Shown piece by piece: positions 47,901 through 60,900 of a stretch of DNA of 64,000 bases; within the stretch, counting starts at the first letter, position 1; each line of letters starts with the position of its first letter. Source of the DNA: Moringa oleifera (Eukaryota > Streptophyta > Magnoliopsida > Brassicales > Moringaceae); the NCBI GenBank assembly GCA_021397835.1, contig JAJFZO010000581.1:806001-870000 (forward strand). The letters run 5' to 3'. A program made the position numbers and the translations under genes. A model generated the notes under the pieces. That model saw only the letters and a program-made list of their open reading frames with translations. It searched no databases and was not told the DNA's origin.

Positions 47901-50433
47901 TTTCTAATTTTTCCTATTCTTTCTACGTTTCCTATTCTTAATTTATTTCTTTGCATTATTTAAAGACTTATTATAATGGTTAGAGGCAATTCAATACAAT
48001 TTATCAAATTTTCCTCTAAAAGTTTAACATTCGGGTTTGTTCTTTAGTTTTATTCTGCTTCTCTTTTGAAGCAAACCTTCCGCTGCACCGGCCTGCCTAG
48101 TGAGACTTTGTAAAGAACAAAGTCAAGCACTTTTTATCAACACTAACTCAATAAGAATACCTACATAAATACCACTTTTAGTTAATATATATATATATAT
48201 ATATATAAAGGGATTGACTACCGTAAGAGGAAAATGAAATGAAACAGAAGAGACATAACATCTACATTCCACAAATCATATAGTACAGTTGAAGAGCAAT
48301 ACAATGAGTAGGTATTATTTAGTAATGAAACCAATCCCATTTGCTCGCAAGCATAAGAAGCCAACAATTTAATCTGAAATAACGCATAATTAAATCTGCA
48401 AGAACTCAAGGATGACCTGTAATACAGCATCTGGACCTTGAGTCCACCAACTAGCACAAGCATCAAATTGTTGAGTTAAAGAGTTATCCTGAACCTACAT
48501 TTGATATAGAAAGAAGATTTAGCTTAGCAAAAATGAAATGGTCAATTACAACACAAATGCAAGTCTGTGACTCAGTAAATATCATGTTGCATCATAATTT
48601 TGAGAAAGACATGGATGAAGTAGTGAAAAGTAAAACAAGGAATATGAGCATATGTGACTCAGTAAAATGCAATCAGTGAAGCTATACTTACTAGTTTACC
48701 CATGACAATGACAAAAAATTGCATAAATAAGGAAATTCCATGCTAATCTATATAAAATTGTTGCGATGGACAAGACTAGGGAAGAAAGTGAAGAATATCT
48801 GAAAGGAAAGCAGTAAAGTAGTAGCTATGCTGCATAAACCTTGAAGACTGCAAAGTTTTCACCACAACGTGAATCTATTACTGTAACGACATCTTCTGGT
48901 ACAAGTTTATGCTGAGTAAAAGGCCACCAAAAAACCTCCCCTGCCCGCTTTGGCATTTGATGCAATCTCTGCATTCTTTCTAAATTTGCTGATAGCATTA
49001 TATCCTTTAAAGATCTAAATTCATTGTGAGATTCATCAAACCATTCCATCAAGTCATCTGCAGGATCCTTTGGGATTGGTGGAAGTACAAGCACTGGCAC
49101 CCTAGGAGCAAGATAATGAAGAATGTAATGAACCAAAGCACAAAAAAAATGTTTTTGGGGGGGGGGGGGGGTGGGGGGGGCAGCGGGGGTAGGGTGTGAA
49201 GAGATCATAGAAGAAGCTAAACAAAACTACCTATTCCGCAAATATGACATTAATGGAACCTCGTTAACAAGGCCATGATCTTCAAAAATAACAGCAGCAA
49301 CATCATAACCTCGTGTTATTAAACTCTCATAAGCTGAAATAGTTCCAGATATGCCACCAAGCCGCCCATCTCCAACAAGAATGCCAGGTAACCTCAAAGG
49401 CCTGCCAGCAAAGGCAAGAAATAAAATAAATAGAAGATTTGAGATAGAAAAAAACAACATAGCTCTCGCTATACTCAACACAGCCTGTGCTTAATGCATG
49501 TAGTCATCACTTACATGCATTTTGTCGTTCACATAAAGTATTTCCTAAGAAAACTATTTGAGCAATTCATTAGATCTTCACTGCACACAATCCTACCAAG
49601 GACCACAAATAGTCTATACTTTAAAAAGCCAGCTATGTCAGGCTTAATAATTTCAACTATCATAATTAACTAATAAATTAGACTTACAATTTTCCAAACT
49701 TCTATTACATTTTATCGACAACATACCTATACAAATCACACTGCAGAGTCCCAGAAGGGCCTGGACTTGCAACTCCGCCCGATGTCTCTACGACGCATAA
49801 AACCTCCCCCTGGCCCTGATTTCCATCCTTTAGGCCTTCTCTCAAGCAGCTCTCGAGCATAGCAACCACAGCAGAATCCTCCACTATTGCATTCTCCCTC
49901 TCCGCCGCCAAATGCGGCGACACCGCATCCTCCCACGCGTACAAGGTCTTGCAGACCAGCTCTGGCGCACCCGAGATCCTCTTCTCCTCGTGGAAATTCA
50001 AATTACAAATCCCCTGTTTGCACGCATTTGCGTCACGGAGGAGGGATTTGGCAGCAGGGAGAGAAGACTTGAAGACGGAATTGGAGAGAGAGAGGGGGGA
50101 GTTGAGGCGTCGGGAGAGGGAAGAGAGTTTAGAGAAGACGAAGCCCGAGTCGGAGTCGGAAGGGAAGCCAGTCTGTATGGGTTTGAGGTAGAGGAACTTC
50201 TTGGTAGACGAAGATAAGAGGAAGGAGGCGGCGAGACCAGCGGAGACTAGGGTTTTGCCGAGGGAGGTATTAGAGGACCACACCAGGTAGGTGGGGTGGC
50301 AGAGTGGAAGGTGGAGGACTGATAGTGGTGATGGTGACGAGGTGGTGGTCGAAAGCAGTTTAATCTGGTGGTGTCCATGGATGAGATGGCGGCGAAGCAG
50401 GCGCAGGTGGAGGAGGGAGGAGAAGGGCAACAT
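38993..50433 (-). CDS. BIO3-BIO1: bifunctional dethiobiotin synthetase / DAPA aminotransferase
   Basis: Fourteen exons on minus: 50433-49727, 49401-49231, 49101-48840, 48494-48417, 45790-45670, 45123-44972, 44325-44231, 43729-43614, 43524-43378, 42588-42455, 42355-42224, 41244-41110, 39636-39524, 39194-38993; 854 residues, the usual size. A leucine/arginine/serine-rich start looks like a mitochondrial targeting peptide. The first half is dethiobiotin synthetase with P-loop SNTSLGKT (K60) and [20 protein letters not shown]. The second is the PLP aminotransferase making 7,8-diaminopelargonate from [54 protein letters not shown] lysine in CFGKLMTGG (K678). Together they do the two steps before biotin synthase, in one mitochondrial polypeptide. 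Intron 9 has a GC donor; intron 4 holds an LTR element; intron 12 holds a tandem repeat. First ATG used. Confidence 0.94.
40271..40545. repeat. two-copy tandem duplication in BIO3-BIO1 intron 12
   Basis: Copies at about 40271-40385 and 40430-40545, period 159 bp, share GGCACACTAGAGTGACATT-type starts and end GGGCTAGGCACAAGG. They differ at few positions by eye. A partial third start (GGCACACTAGAGTGAT) lies at about 40408. The unit is GC-richer than the intron around it. Confidence 0.85.
46358..46693 (+). repeat. 5' LTR
   Basis: 336 bp, starting TGATGTAG and ending GCAGCA. It contains several near-repeats of a TTCTATTCTTTC..TTTTCCATTTCTAG-like module. It differs from the 3' LTR mostly by scattered substitutions. 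Confidence 0.88.
47737..48090 (+). repeat. 3' LTR
   Basis: 354 bp, starting TGATGTAA. It carries a short extra copy of CCTATTTTGA-type sequence near 47761-47795 that the 5' LTR lacks, explaining most of the length difference. Its last bases (ACCG) differ from the 5' LTR (AGCA); this end was placed by the GCCTG duplication. Confidence 0.85.
49157..49180. repeat. G homopolymer tract (C tract on transcript) before a BIO3-BIO1 acceptor
   Basis: A near-continuous G run on plus, broken by a single T, reads as poly(C) in the BIO3-BIO1 pre-mRNA about 56-79 nt upstream of the exon 3 acceptor. It sits where a branch point and pyrimidine tract could be affected. Confidence 0.9.
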
Positions 50434-50462
50434 ATATTTAGCTAGCTGGGTGTTAGGAATAG

Positions 50463-50506
<44 letters not shown>

Positions 50507-51989
50507 CTGGAGAGTGTCCGCAAGTTTGTGAACGTACTTGTCAGTTGGGAACCTTTATGAGTTATGGAGGGAAACAGACGAGTCGCTGAGCAAAAACGTG
50601 GGGGGACCAGCAGAGCAGCATTGCTGTGGGCCTTGCGATTTGGTTTCAGTCAAAGCCCAAATCAAGGTAATACATTGGGCTGCTAAAGCCATCTAAAATG
50701 ATAGCCCAAAATCTGTAGTTGATCGAGTAGTGTAACTTTCTCGGTTCATTATCTCCATTGAAAATTTTGGTTAAATTAAAATTAAATGATTACTCTGTGA
50801 AAATAATTTTAAAAAAAAAAAGTGGAGACATTTTACTGTCTGGATACAAATGGGAATAATCAATACAATTGTAATTTTAATATTTGATCAAAGGTGCACA
50901 CCCTAATTCACTGCTTCATTAAGATACATAAAATATAATGCTAACAAAAAAAATATGCTATATTTAATTTTTAAAAAAATCACATTGAAAATAAGATAAT
51001 ATTTTCATAAAAGTTAAATATTTATTTTTTTACTAATATGAATTTTTATTTTTAAAAAATTGATAATTCAAATGTTAATCGATTAATTTAATTTAAATTG
51101 AACATTCTCACAAAATTAAAAAAAATTAAAAATATTTAAATTAAAAATATTATACAATAAATTTTGATTTAAAATATTTTTATAAATAAAAAATTAAGCT
51201 ACCTCACAAGAATTTCAAATTTTTTTAAAAATTAAAAATTTATAATATAAAAAATTTAAAACTTTTATAAAAATAAATTTTACATCAAAAATTATTTAAA
51301 ATTGAGTGTTAACTTGAAATAAAGTGAATAATTTATTTAAATTATTTTTGAGATATTTTAACAATAAGAATACTTTTAATTTTTATAATTATTTGAATTA
51401 TAGTCTAATTTAAACTAAATTAAAAAATTAAAGTTGTATTTGTTATTTTTAAACATCAAAATTTAATTGATAATATAAGATAAATGTACTCCTAAAAATA
51501 GTATAAAAATAAATTTAAATAAACAAAATTTATTAACTTGGTAGATTAATTTTAAAAATTAAATACATTATTCTTTGTGAAAATATTTTCAATAACCATT
51601 TGATCTGTTATATGTAATGTTTTATTAAATTCATATATTAGAAAAGCATATAACTTTTAATTAAACTTACCATTTTGTAACAAAAAATTATAAAAACTTA
51701 ATTGATGAGAGTTAAAAAAATTTCATAAAATATAAGATTTGATTTTCAGCAAATAGTTGTTCACAGAAATGAACAAAAACACTTAAATATTAACACTTAC
51801 CAAATAATAAAATTTTTAAAATTTCCTGTAATGCTTGGTTGACAAAAAAGAAGGAAACAAAAGAGAAGAGGATTGTTTTGTGGGAAATAGCTCCCAATTG
51901 TGATTGGTTTCTAATCATCCTCATGATTACCCAAATCAAATGAAGAAAAACACATTTTACCAAGGAAGGATAGAGTGATAAGGACGATA
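50434..51989. other. divergent intergenic region between BIO3-BIO1 and FGGY, very AT-rich core
   Basis: The two genes start outward from this 1.5 kb. About 50760-51840 is extremely A/T-rich, with runs of A, T and ATAAA-type words and no open frames of note. Its ends, nearer each start codon, have balanced composition. No element boundary was found. Confidence 0.55.
50468..50502. repeat. GA microsatellite in the BIO3-BIO1 leader
   Basis: About seventeen GA units on plus (CT in the transcript), 35-70 bp upstream of the BIO3-BIO1 start codon. CT-rich leaders are common near plant core promoters and are targets of GAGA-binding BPC factors; any role here is inference. Confidence 0.9.
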
Positions 51990-54900
51990 ATGTCGTTTAA
52001 AAGAAGAGTTTCTTCTGACACCACCCCACTCCTTGGGTCGCAGCAGCGCTCCCCCTCTGCTTCTACCTATTCGTTTCCCTATCGCAGCTCCTCCCTCGAG
52101 ATGGCCTCAACCACCATCAAACGCAATCCCTTCCGCTCTGTCTTTCTCGGTGTTGACGTCGGCACCGGCAGTGCGCGGGCGGGTTATTAGCCTCCTCCTC
52201 CTCCTCTCCTCTCTCTCTCTCTCTGTATCTTGTGTCTACTCCTGTGTGTGTTTGTTTTGATATATGCATCTCTATCTATACGTGTATATCTGTTGTTTGA
52301 TGATGAGGAAGAAATGATTGTTGGTTTCATTTCGTTATGAGGATCTTTAATTTCCTGCTGATGGATTGTCTCATTGACTTTTTACTGTTGTATTACTCAA
52401 TCATTTGTCAGTGTTTCCTTTTCGTGTAATGCGGAATACATGTATCTTTTGATAGAGGAGAGGAAACCATGTGTTTTAAATTTTCATTGTTATTTGTTCC
52501 TTCCTTTCTTATTCAATGTTGCGGTTGCTCTCTGTCTTGCTTCCATGACTCTTTGTTTTGTTTTGTTTTGCACCTGTTATGCTGCTTGTATAACATATAC
52601 ATGCAGCATGCATCACAATGTTTATCAATTCTGTTCAATCATTTGGCTATGAATAAAAAAATTCAATGAGAAAAGATTTGAAGTCTTAAGCAGCTAATTG
52701 TTACAGGTACGAATCTGAAAGAAGTATTCAATTCTAGCCTTAAATTTTATTTGAGAAGTGAATTTCTTTCATTCTGCTTTGTCTTCCTATTTGTAGTTGT
52801 TAATAGTATTTCTGAAAATGCAAACATGTTTCAGCAATTTCTCAGTATTGCCACTTCTTGATGCAGGTCTATTTGATGACAAAGGGAAGCTTCTCAGCTC
52901 TGCTAGTAGCCCGATACAAATATGGAAGGATGGTGACTGTGTTGAGGTAATATGTAGCTGAAAAATGTAAAATTGAATGCTAGAGCAATATGGAAATGCA
53001 GTTAGAAAAAAGAACAAGAACATGATGCAGCAGATATCTCAAGTCAGTGGAACAAACTTGATAAATGCATACTTAAAGTCTGTTTTTTTTTTTTTCCCTT
53101 TTTCTTTTAGAACATGAAGTATCACCAGAATCTATTGTTGCTTTGGTGGTTTAATTTCTTAATCTTATAACAAGATTGACTACATGAAATGTTTGGACTG
53201 ATATATTGTGCTTGCTGAAACAGCAATCTTCAACTGATATCTGGCATGCGGTTTGTGCGGCTGTGAAATCAGCATGCTCTCTTGCGGATGTTGCAGGGGA
53301 AGAAGTGACGGGTGTAGGATTTGCAGCTACTTGTTCACTTGGTTTGTAGTTTGAAAACTAATGCATCTACATCGTTACTACAGAACGAAGAACATACATA
53401 TGTTGCATATTGGTATATAATTCATAACATGGTGTAAAAAGTAGCCTAAGTTTATATATACAATTAACAGAAAATGGTTTCTCTTTGCAGTTGCAGTGGA
53501 TGCTGATGGCTCCCCTGTGACAGTTTCTTGGAGTGGTGATTCCAGAAGAAATATTATAGTGTGGATGGACCATAGAGCTGTAAAGCAAGCTGAAAAAATC
53601 AATTCCTTTAACTCTCCAGTGTTACAGTACTGTGGTGGAGGTGTTTCACCTGAGATGCAGCCGCCAAAGGTAGGAAGAAAAATAACAACTTGTGTAGTCA
53701 TATCTGTTATTGTTTTGGCCTTATCCCACCTGTTTATACATGTGTCAGTTATGCTTGCAGTATAACTGAGTGAAGTAGCTGTATAAGTTTAAGTTTGAGT
53801 TCACCGAGTGAAGTAGGTAGTTTTTATTAACAATATGATATTGATTTTTTTTTTCCACATAAACTTTTGATGGAATGCAGTGTCTCTGTGGGTTCTTCTG
53901 TTTTCATGGTTATATTGATAAGGACTGTTTTTGCAGCTGTTATGGGTGAAAGAAAATCTACAAGAATCTTGGTCAATGGTATTTAGGTGGATGGATTTAA
54001 GTGATTGGTTATCTTATAGGTACTTTGAGTCATTCAGTCCTCTATTTTGAAGTTTCTTATGTCCACGAGTACTTCTCTTTTGGAAGTTAAATCCATTACT
54101 TTGTAGTGTATATATCTTGATTCTATGCATTCATTGTAGAGCTACTGGAGATGATACTCGGAGCCTTTGCACCACAGTTTGCAAATGGACTTATCTTGGT
54201 CATGCACACATGCACCAGATGAATGAGAAAGATTCCAGAGACATGGAAGCTTGTGGCTGGGATGACGACTTTTGGGAGGAGATTGGCTTAGGTGATCTTA
54301 TAGATGGGCATCATGCTAAGATTGGTATGCTTGCTTGATTTTTCTTTTCTCGTCTCAAAAGTTTGGTAGCTTGGTGCCAATATAGTCGGTATTCTATAAT
54401 TTCCATATGATTAGTACTTAATGGAATGATGATAATTGAAATTGAGTGATTGAAGGCGCTTATAATGTTTTACTGGCATATTTTATTTGTCCTTTCTTAA
54501 TACTTTTGTATTTAAATGTTTAATGATAACGGTTAATTCAATGCCTCAAATGATGTATGCATGATTTTATTTGTAGTGTAGTGCTTGTACTCTTGGTTGT
54601 ATTTATGACAATGCTTTATTGATTTTTGTTTTTCTAACCCATGTGCTGGGGTCGGTTGTTGATTTTGGAACAACCTGTTCTTAGGAGTATAATGTAATAA
54701 GATTAAAATACTTACAAAGGGATGATTTCATGGCAACTTATAATTTCTAGCAATAGTGTTTGAGTCTGTCTTTTACCAATGTTTTTCTTCCCATAATCCT
54801 ACGGTGAATTCTGGAGTATTCATGTGCAAATTAATACTACCTCTCTTTTAATGGCGGGCATTCAATCGATCATCAATGTTGATTGGATAGGATTTTATGC

Positions 54901-57900
54901 AAATACGAATTTCATGTTTACTTAAGGAAGATTAATAGAAAAGAAATGCAGGCATAGGAGATTTCTTTCAGCTTTCTTCATAAATAAATTCTTAAAACAG
55001 ACAGAAATCATCGTTTATTGTACATCCATTCATTCTGTGAGTTCAATTGGAAATGAAAACATATGACAACGATTGAGTTTGATGTGAATGTGCTCTGCAT
55101 TTTATAGTTTTCCCGCCATTGGTTGGTCATTTGAAAAATCCATTTTCTATGATTGGTTTCTAATTGTGGAAGTTTACTTTTGACGATCCTGAGTTGAAAA
55201 TAGCCACTTAGTTATCATGTGTAATATTGCTGATTTATGAATATGCTATCTGATTTTATGACCTGAGATTATGTAATGCCAACAGGACGAAGTGTAGCTT
55301 TTCCTGGCCATTCTTTGGGTTCTGGTCTTACTCCCACTGCTGCGAAGGCAAGAAATTTTGTATTGAAGAATTCACATTGATTTGGAATGGCGCTCCCTTG
55401 AGGTTCATTAACAAAAGATATATTTAGTTAGATATGACAATGCGAGCATATCCTGTTTGTATGGCCCTTGGAGGGTGGTTCTTTTTATCTTGATGCTTTT
55501 ATTGTGGCTAATAATAATTTTAAAATGTGACTTTTGTCTTCAGGAACTAGGTCTGGCAACAGGAACTCCTGTGGGGACTTCTCTCATTGATGCTCATGCT
55601 GGCGGTGTGGGGGTAATGGAAAGTCTGCCTGAGTTAGACTCTGCACCTAAAGGTGAATGATGGCTAGACAAAAATTAGGAAAACAGGAATTGTTTCTTCG
55701 CATTTATCATCAGCTGACTGACTAACTGGTGATATGTCGACATTCATCAAAATTTTGGTATATCTTTAGAGACTGATGATGAAGCTATAAGCCATCGTTT
55801 GGTGTTAGTCTGTGGCACATCTACCTGCCACATGGCTGTGTCACGAAACAAGCTGTTTATTCCAGGGGTGTGGGGACCATTTTGGTCAGGTTCGCATTCT
55901 TTAGCTTTATGATTACTTTTGCCTTTGATGTTCCAAGTTTTTTAATCCTAATCAGGTTTACTTTATTGTGAAAGTGTAGAGCATAAGCTCTGGGAGAAAC
56001 TATAAAATTTTGTTCCCCGTTCCCTATTTTGAAATTTGAAGTATCCTGCCTGAGTAGGATTTTTTGTTAACATAAAAGGATGCAATGTTCAATCATTTTT
56101 TTTTTTTTTGCCCCCTTAATATCATCTAATTGGTAAAATTTCAACCTAGGACCTTAGAGACTACATACTTTTCTCTAAACAGAAAAAAGAAAGAATTCGA
56201 CTTACGAGCTATGCTGACTCCTTGACCAGTTTTTCTAATTGCCAAGGCATTTGAAGTATTCTATATTTTTTGTCTCCCGATAGTCAATACAAATGTCAAT
56301 TATTATTTTGTTTATCTGTTTAGCTATGATACCTGAATGCTGGCTCACAGAAGGTGGGCAGAGTGCTACTGGTGCACTGTTGGATCACATAATTGAAAAT
56401 CATGTTGCTTCTCCTCGCCTTGCAAATCATGCTGCCTCTCAAAGTGAGTAATCTTTTATGCTAACTTTTTTCTCCATCATAGTTTAGCTAACTGTCGGCC
56501 ATTTGATCTGGGAATTTGTCATCAATATAAAAGTTTTACGTATACATATCTTTATATATCAATTTACTCTTTTTTTGGTTTCTCTTGCAGATATATCTCT
56601 GTTTGAGCTACTTAACAACATAGTAAAATCAATGATGCAAGATAGGAATGCTCCATTTCTTGCTGCTCTGACTGAAGATGTACATATCCTTCCTGATTTC
56701 CATGGAAACAGGTAAACAGTGAAAGATTGAAGCATGTCTTTTCAGCTCATATCTTCTAAATGTTTGCTATGAAGTTAAACTGTTATATTTCTTATGGCAC
56801 AGATCTCCAGTTGCAGATCCGAAAGCAAAAGGAATAATATGTGGCTTAACACTTGATGCAAGTGAGAAACAGTTGGCTCTTTTATACCTTGCTACGGTAC
56901 AGGGTCTTGCGTATGGTACACGCCATATTGTAGAGCATTGTAATGCCCATGGTCATCAAGTAAGATTGGAATTAAGTTTTCACAAATATTAATTTGTAAT
57001 GAAATATGTTTTATTTTTTAATGTACACCATAAGTTGCATGTGTATATCTGTGTGTGTTTTTCATAAGTTACTGAGACACAATATGTCTATGTGTATATA
57101 TAGACATATGCACACATCTATTAGGTGTTTATGCATGGCGATTCAGTTTACAAGTTGAATTCAAAAAATGAAGTTGTCTAATTCTAGGAAACTTGAGAAA
57201 ATCTATCTTTTGAACATGAAAAGGCACAGCCTCAAAAACTGTTCTACTTGTTGATAAATTGCTAGTTGTAAACTGCAGATTCTTTGTGTAAGCCTCTGAA
57301 TATGATCCTGCATAGTAAAGTTTTACATTTTTCTCATGACTTTTTTCATCATTCACTTAACTCGATCAAGCTCTGATTTGGCTAGTCCCCTTCAGCAGGT
57401 TGCAAATTTTTCTTATGCATACCAAGGTCTGGTAGCCTCAATTTTCTTTTAATAATTTTGTGGCATACTAGAGCTTTTGTGTTTGCTCAAAAAATATTTG
57501 AACTATCCCAAGGCTGCCTATGGAGTAGCTATAATTAGAATGTCAGCACTAGGAAAATCATCCAGCTGTCTTTGAGAGCTTACCCCTAATCCTTTACCAT
57601 CCCACCTTGTCATGTTTGCCTTTCCAAGACCTAATTGTGAGTTAGTTGTAACTCGTTGCCCTTGGAAAGGACTGACAATCGAGGAAAGCTAATTCAATAG
57701 CTTTTTTTTTCAATTTCGTAATTATCATCAAGAAAGAAGATGAAAAGTGTTGTCTATAGCTTAATAACAAAATTTTCTCATGTATGTATTTGTGCTTATA
57801 GGCAAGCATGTACGAAAACAGCAGGGTGATTTTTGCCATAAGGATTGAGAGGAAGATCTTTGAATTTGATGGAGGAGGAGAAGGAGGTATGCGTATAATG

Positions 57901-60900
57901 GAGCAAAGTAAAGAAAAGAAATGCCTGTTACATTTGTCCAAGGATGATTTTAGGTGGTTTTGGCTATCCATGAACAACTTGATGGTGGCCAAGAGAAGAG
58001 AGGGAAGTAGAGTCCTATTGGCGATGGGCATGAATGGCAGTGGAGGGTTCTTTCAAGTGTCTAAAATTGTCAGAGGTAGTCTGAGATTGATTTATATGTT
58101 GGACAGCGGGAAGGGTTTTGGCTGGTAGAGGTGATTAAGAGAGAACTATAGTGCGATGGCAAGGGAGGAGAAGATGGATGTTGTTGGTTAGCGTCATGCT
58201 GTCAACTTGTTGAATAAAGGTTTAGATGGAAATAATCTAAGTTTAGCCCCGAAGACAAAGCTAAGTTCAGAGATCTGTCTGTATTATGGGTGTGGAACGA
58301 TGCGTAAGATGGGTGGAGGCTTGAATTGAAAATGGTTGGCAAGTGACGATGTTAGAACTTGGAAAAAGGTGGTGATCAGCAATGAGGGTACTAGCAGAGG
58401 TAATGGGATAGGGTTTTCGAGAGCAGATTATCGGTGAAGATGGGGAACCCATTGGGTCTAATATTGGGTCGAAGGTTAAATCTACCTACAACAAACAGAA
58501 AACCAACCTGCCATGGAATGGGTAAAACCATATTGGGTGGGTAGATGTCGGTTTTAGAGTGGGTTGGATTCCTAAAGACTTGGGTTAGGCTCAAATGAGT
58601 GGATTAGGTGATTTAAATATCATGGAGGATAGAGAAAGAAGCATGATTAGCAAATGCCTCATTAATTTGACTCGAAGTCGATGAGGGAAGAAGTAGTATG
58701 CTAGTAGCTAAAATACAGGTACAAGATTCGGAGAATGAGGATAGTCTCAGGTGTAAGGAGCTTTGATCAGGCAAGGGTAATCTTCTGGTGGTGGAGAATA
58801 ACAACCCAATAAAGATGAAGATTGCAATGGAGGAGTCACAATAGATGCACCACTCCAGGTATGCACTTTGCTTGTAGAAGGTCAAAGGGGTATTGGATCT
58901 ATAAATTGGGTTGGAAGTGATGAGGATTGTGAGCTAAATGCCACTGGAAAAAAGGAAAAGAAAAGTTTGATGGCAGAGAGCAAACATTGAAGGAGTTGGG
59001 ATCGGGATGCAACCTTGATTTAGTAGTGGTGATGTCACTAGCGAGCAGGAGATTTCGAGGAGGCTCTTGAAGAACCTAACCAAAATTTGTAAGTCGTTGG
59101 AACAAAACTTCGAGGATGAGGCTTTTTCCTTGTTCACAAAGGTAGAGACAAGGAAGTGGTTTGCTAATTTGGATAGAGGGAAGGAAGGGAGCAAGAAGAG
59201 AAGTGGGTGAGATGTTTCCAAGGAGTTATGTAGGCTGGAATGTGGATGAATTACGAAAGGGAAGGAGTGATAGAGGAAAAAGGCAATGAGATCTTAAGGA
59301 GCCCAGGCACTGCGCACTAAATGGTGTTTAAGTGATCTTGGAATGTTAAGGTGCCTAATTGAACGGAGAAAAGGATTATTATCAAGCAATCACTTAACCA
59401 ATAGAAAACAAACGTTGTTTGTATACGAGAGATAAAAATAGAGGAGGTTATGCAACGGGTGATTGGGTCGTCCTGGGGCAAGCATAACATAAAGTGAATG
59501 GGTAAGGCTACGCAAGGAATCAGGTGGCATTCTGATATGCTGGAATGGTTTTGTGGGTAACAAAAGGAGAGTTGGGTTGGAGCAAAATCTATTACATGTA
59601 TTTTCGAAATGGAAAATAGGGAGCTTGAGTGAATGTTTACAGGAATATACAAGCAATTTCATAGTTATTCGGAGTAGACTTCAATGAAATTTTATTCACA
59701 TGTGAAAAACAAGGGGTAAGAGGTAGTGATGACTATTGGTGAATTTAAAAAGGTGGTCTCAGAGCTAGACTCATAAGACTTTCCACTCATTGGTGGCTCA
59801 TATACTCAGTTCAGTTTAAGGGACAATCCAACCTTATCCTGATAGGATAGGTTCATGATTTTCAATAGTTGGGAGGAGAGTTTCTCGTGTATGCAACAAT
59901 TTCATTTGCCTAGAATAAGTTTTGGATCACAATTTGATCATGCTAGTGGTAGATGGTATTAAATGGATTTCATGCTTATTTAGGTTTGAGAATATGTGGT
60001 TACAAGCCATGAGTTTTGATAAGTTGGTAAAGAAATGGTGGAATGACACAAAAGAGGAAGGGAATGCAAGTTATTTTATTGCAAGGAAATTTAAAACAGT
60101 TAAGGGAGAGGTGAAAAAATGGAGGAAAGAGTAGTTTAGCACCCTAAGGCAGAGGAGAGCTAACTTTTAAAGTGATCTGTTGGATTGGACAGTGTCATTA
60201 TGGAGGGTGGGGCTACTATGAATAACAAGCTAATGCACCTCATAAAAATGGAGGAAATATCATGGAGGTAGAAATCTAAGGTGCTCTGGCTAAGGGCGAG
60301 AGATAGGTATTCTTTATAAGATGGCAAATGCATCAATAAGCTATAGGTTGATGGTGAATATTTGGGCGAAAAGGAGTAATTAAGGAAGGGGTTAAGGGAT
60401 ACTACAAAAGACCATTTACGAAAAAGAGAAATGGTGCCCAAGATTGGAAAGGCTTGAATTCATGCAAATTGATGCCAAGGTGAAGGAATGTGTTAAAAGG
60501 CAGTTTGGGAAGGATGAGGTTTGGAGTGGAACTAGTGTGATGGGGACAAGGCCTTGGGGTCTAGCAGCTTCTCAATGGTTTTTCTTAAATCAAATTGAGA
60601 GACTGTTAAAAGGAGACATAAAGATGGTGTTTTTAGAGTTTCATGCAAAGGGGAGGTTTGTGAAATCTCCTAATTCCACTTATATTATACTAATTTCGAA
60701 AAGGGTACGGACTGTAAATATCAATGAATTCAGACGCATAAGCTTGGTTGGCTGTGTGTACAAATTGATATCGAAGATATTAGCAAAGAGACTAAGGTTG
60801 GTGGGGGATAAGGTGGTAAGTGCTAGTAAAAAAGCCTTTGTGCGAGGAAGATAAATTCTCGACATTGTACTGATCGCTAATGAAGTTGTACGTAGCCAGA

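Larger units (their letters stand above)
46358..48090 (+). mobile_element. non-autonomous LTR retrotransposon, Ty3/gypsy-derived, in BIO3-BIO1 intron 4
   Basis: A 1733-bp element lies antisense to the host gene. Two LTRs (46358-46693, 47737-48090) flank a 1043-bp interior. The 5-bp duplication GCCTG sits at 46353-46357 and 48091-48095. Just after the 5' LTR, TTGGTATCAAA (from 46696) matches a primer site for initiator Met tRNA, and a purine tract (AGTGGAAGGGA) ends right before the 3' LTR. The interior keeps only gag fragments: [14 protein letters not shown] near 47470-47515 and [13 protein letters not shown] near 47633-47671, with stops and frame shifts between. There is no protease, reverse transcriptase or integrase, so it must have moved using another element's enzymes. 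Confidence 0.9.

Noticed and set aside
49105..49208. Proline-rich N-terminus upstream of BIO3-BIO1 exon 3
   Set aside because: It is intron, created by the poly(C) tract; the exon starts at 49101 after a proper acceptor.
49736..50560. Several open frames on both strands over BIO3-BIO1 exon 1
   Set aside because: GC-rich exon gives shadow frames; only the DTBS frame has a P-loop and continues through splicing.
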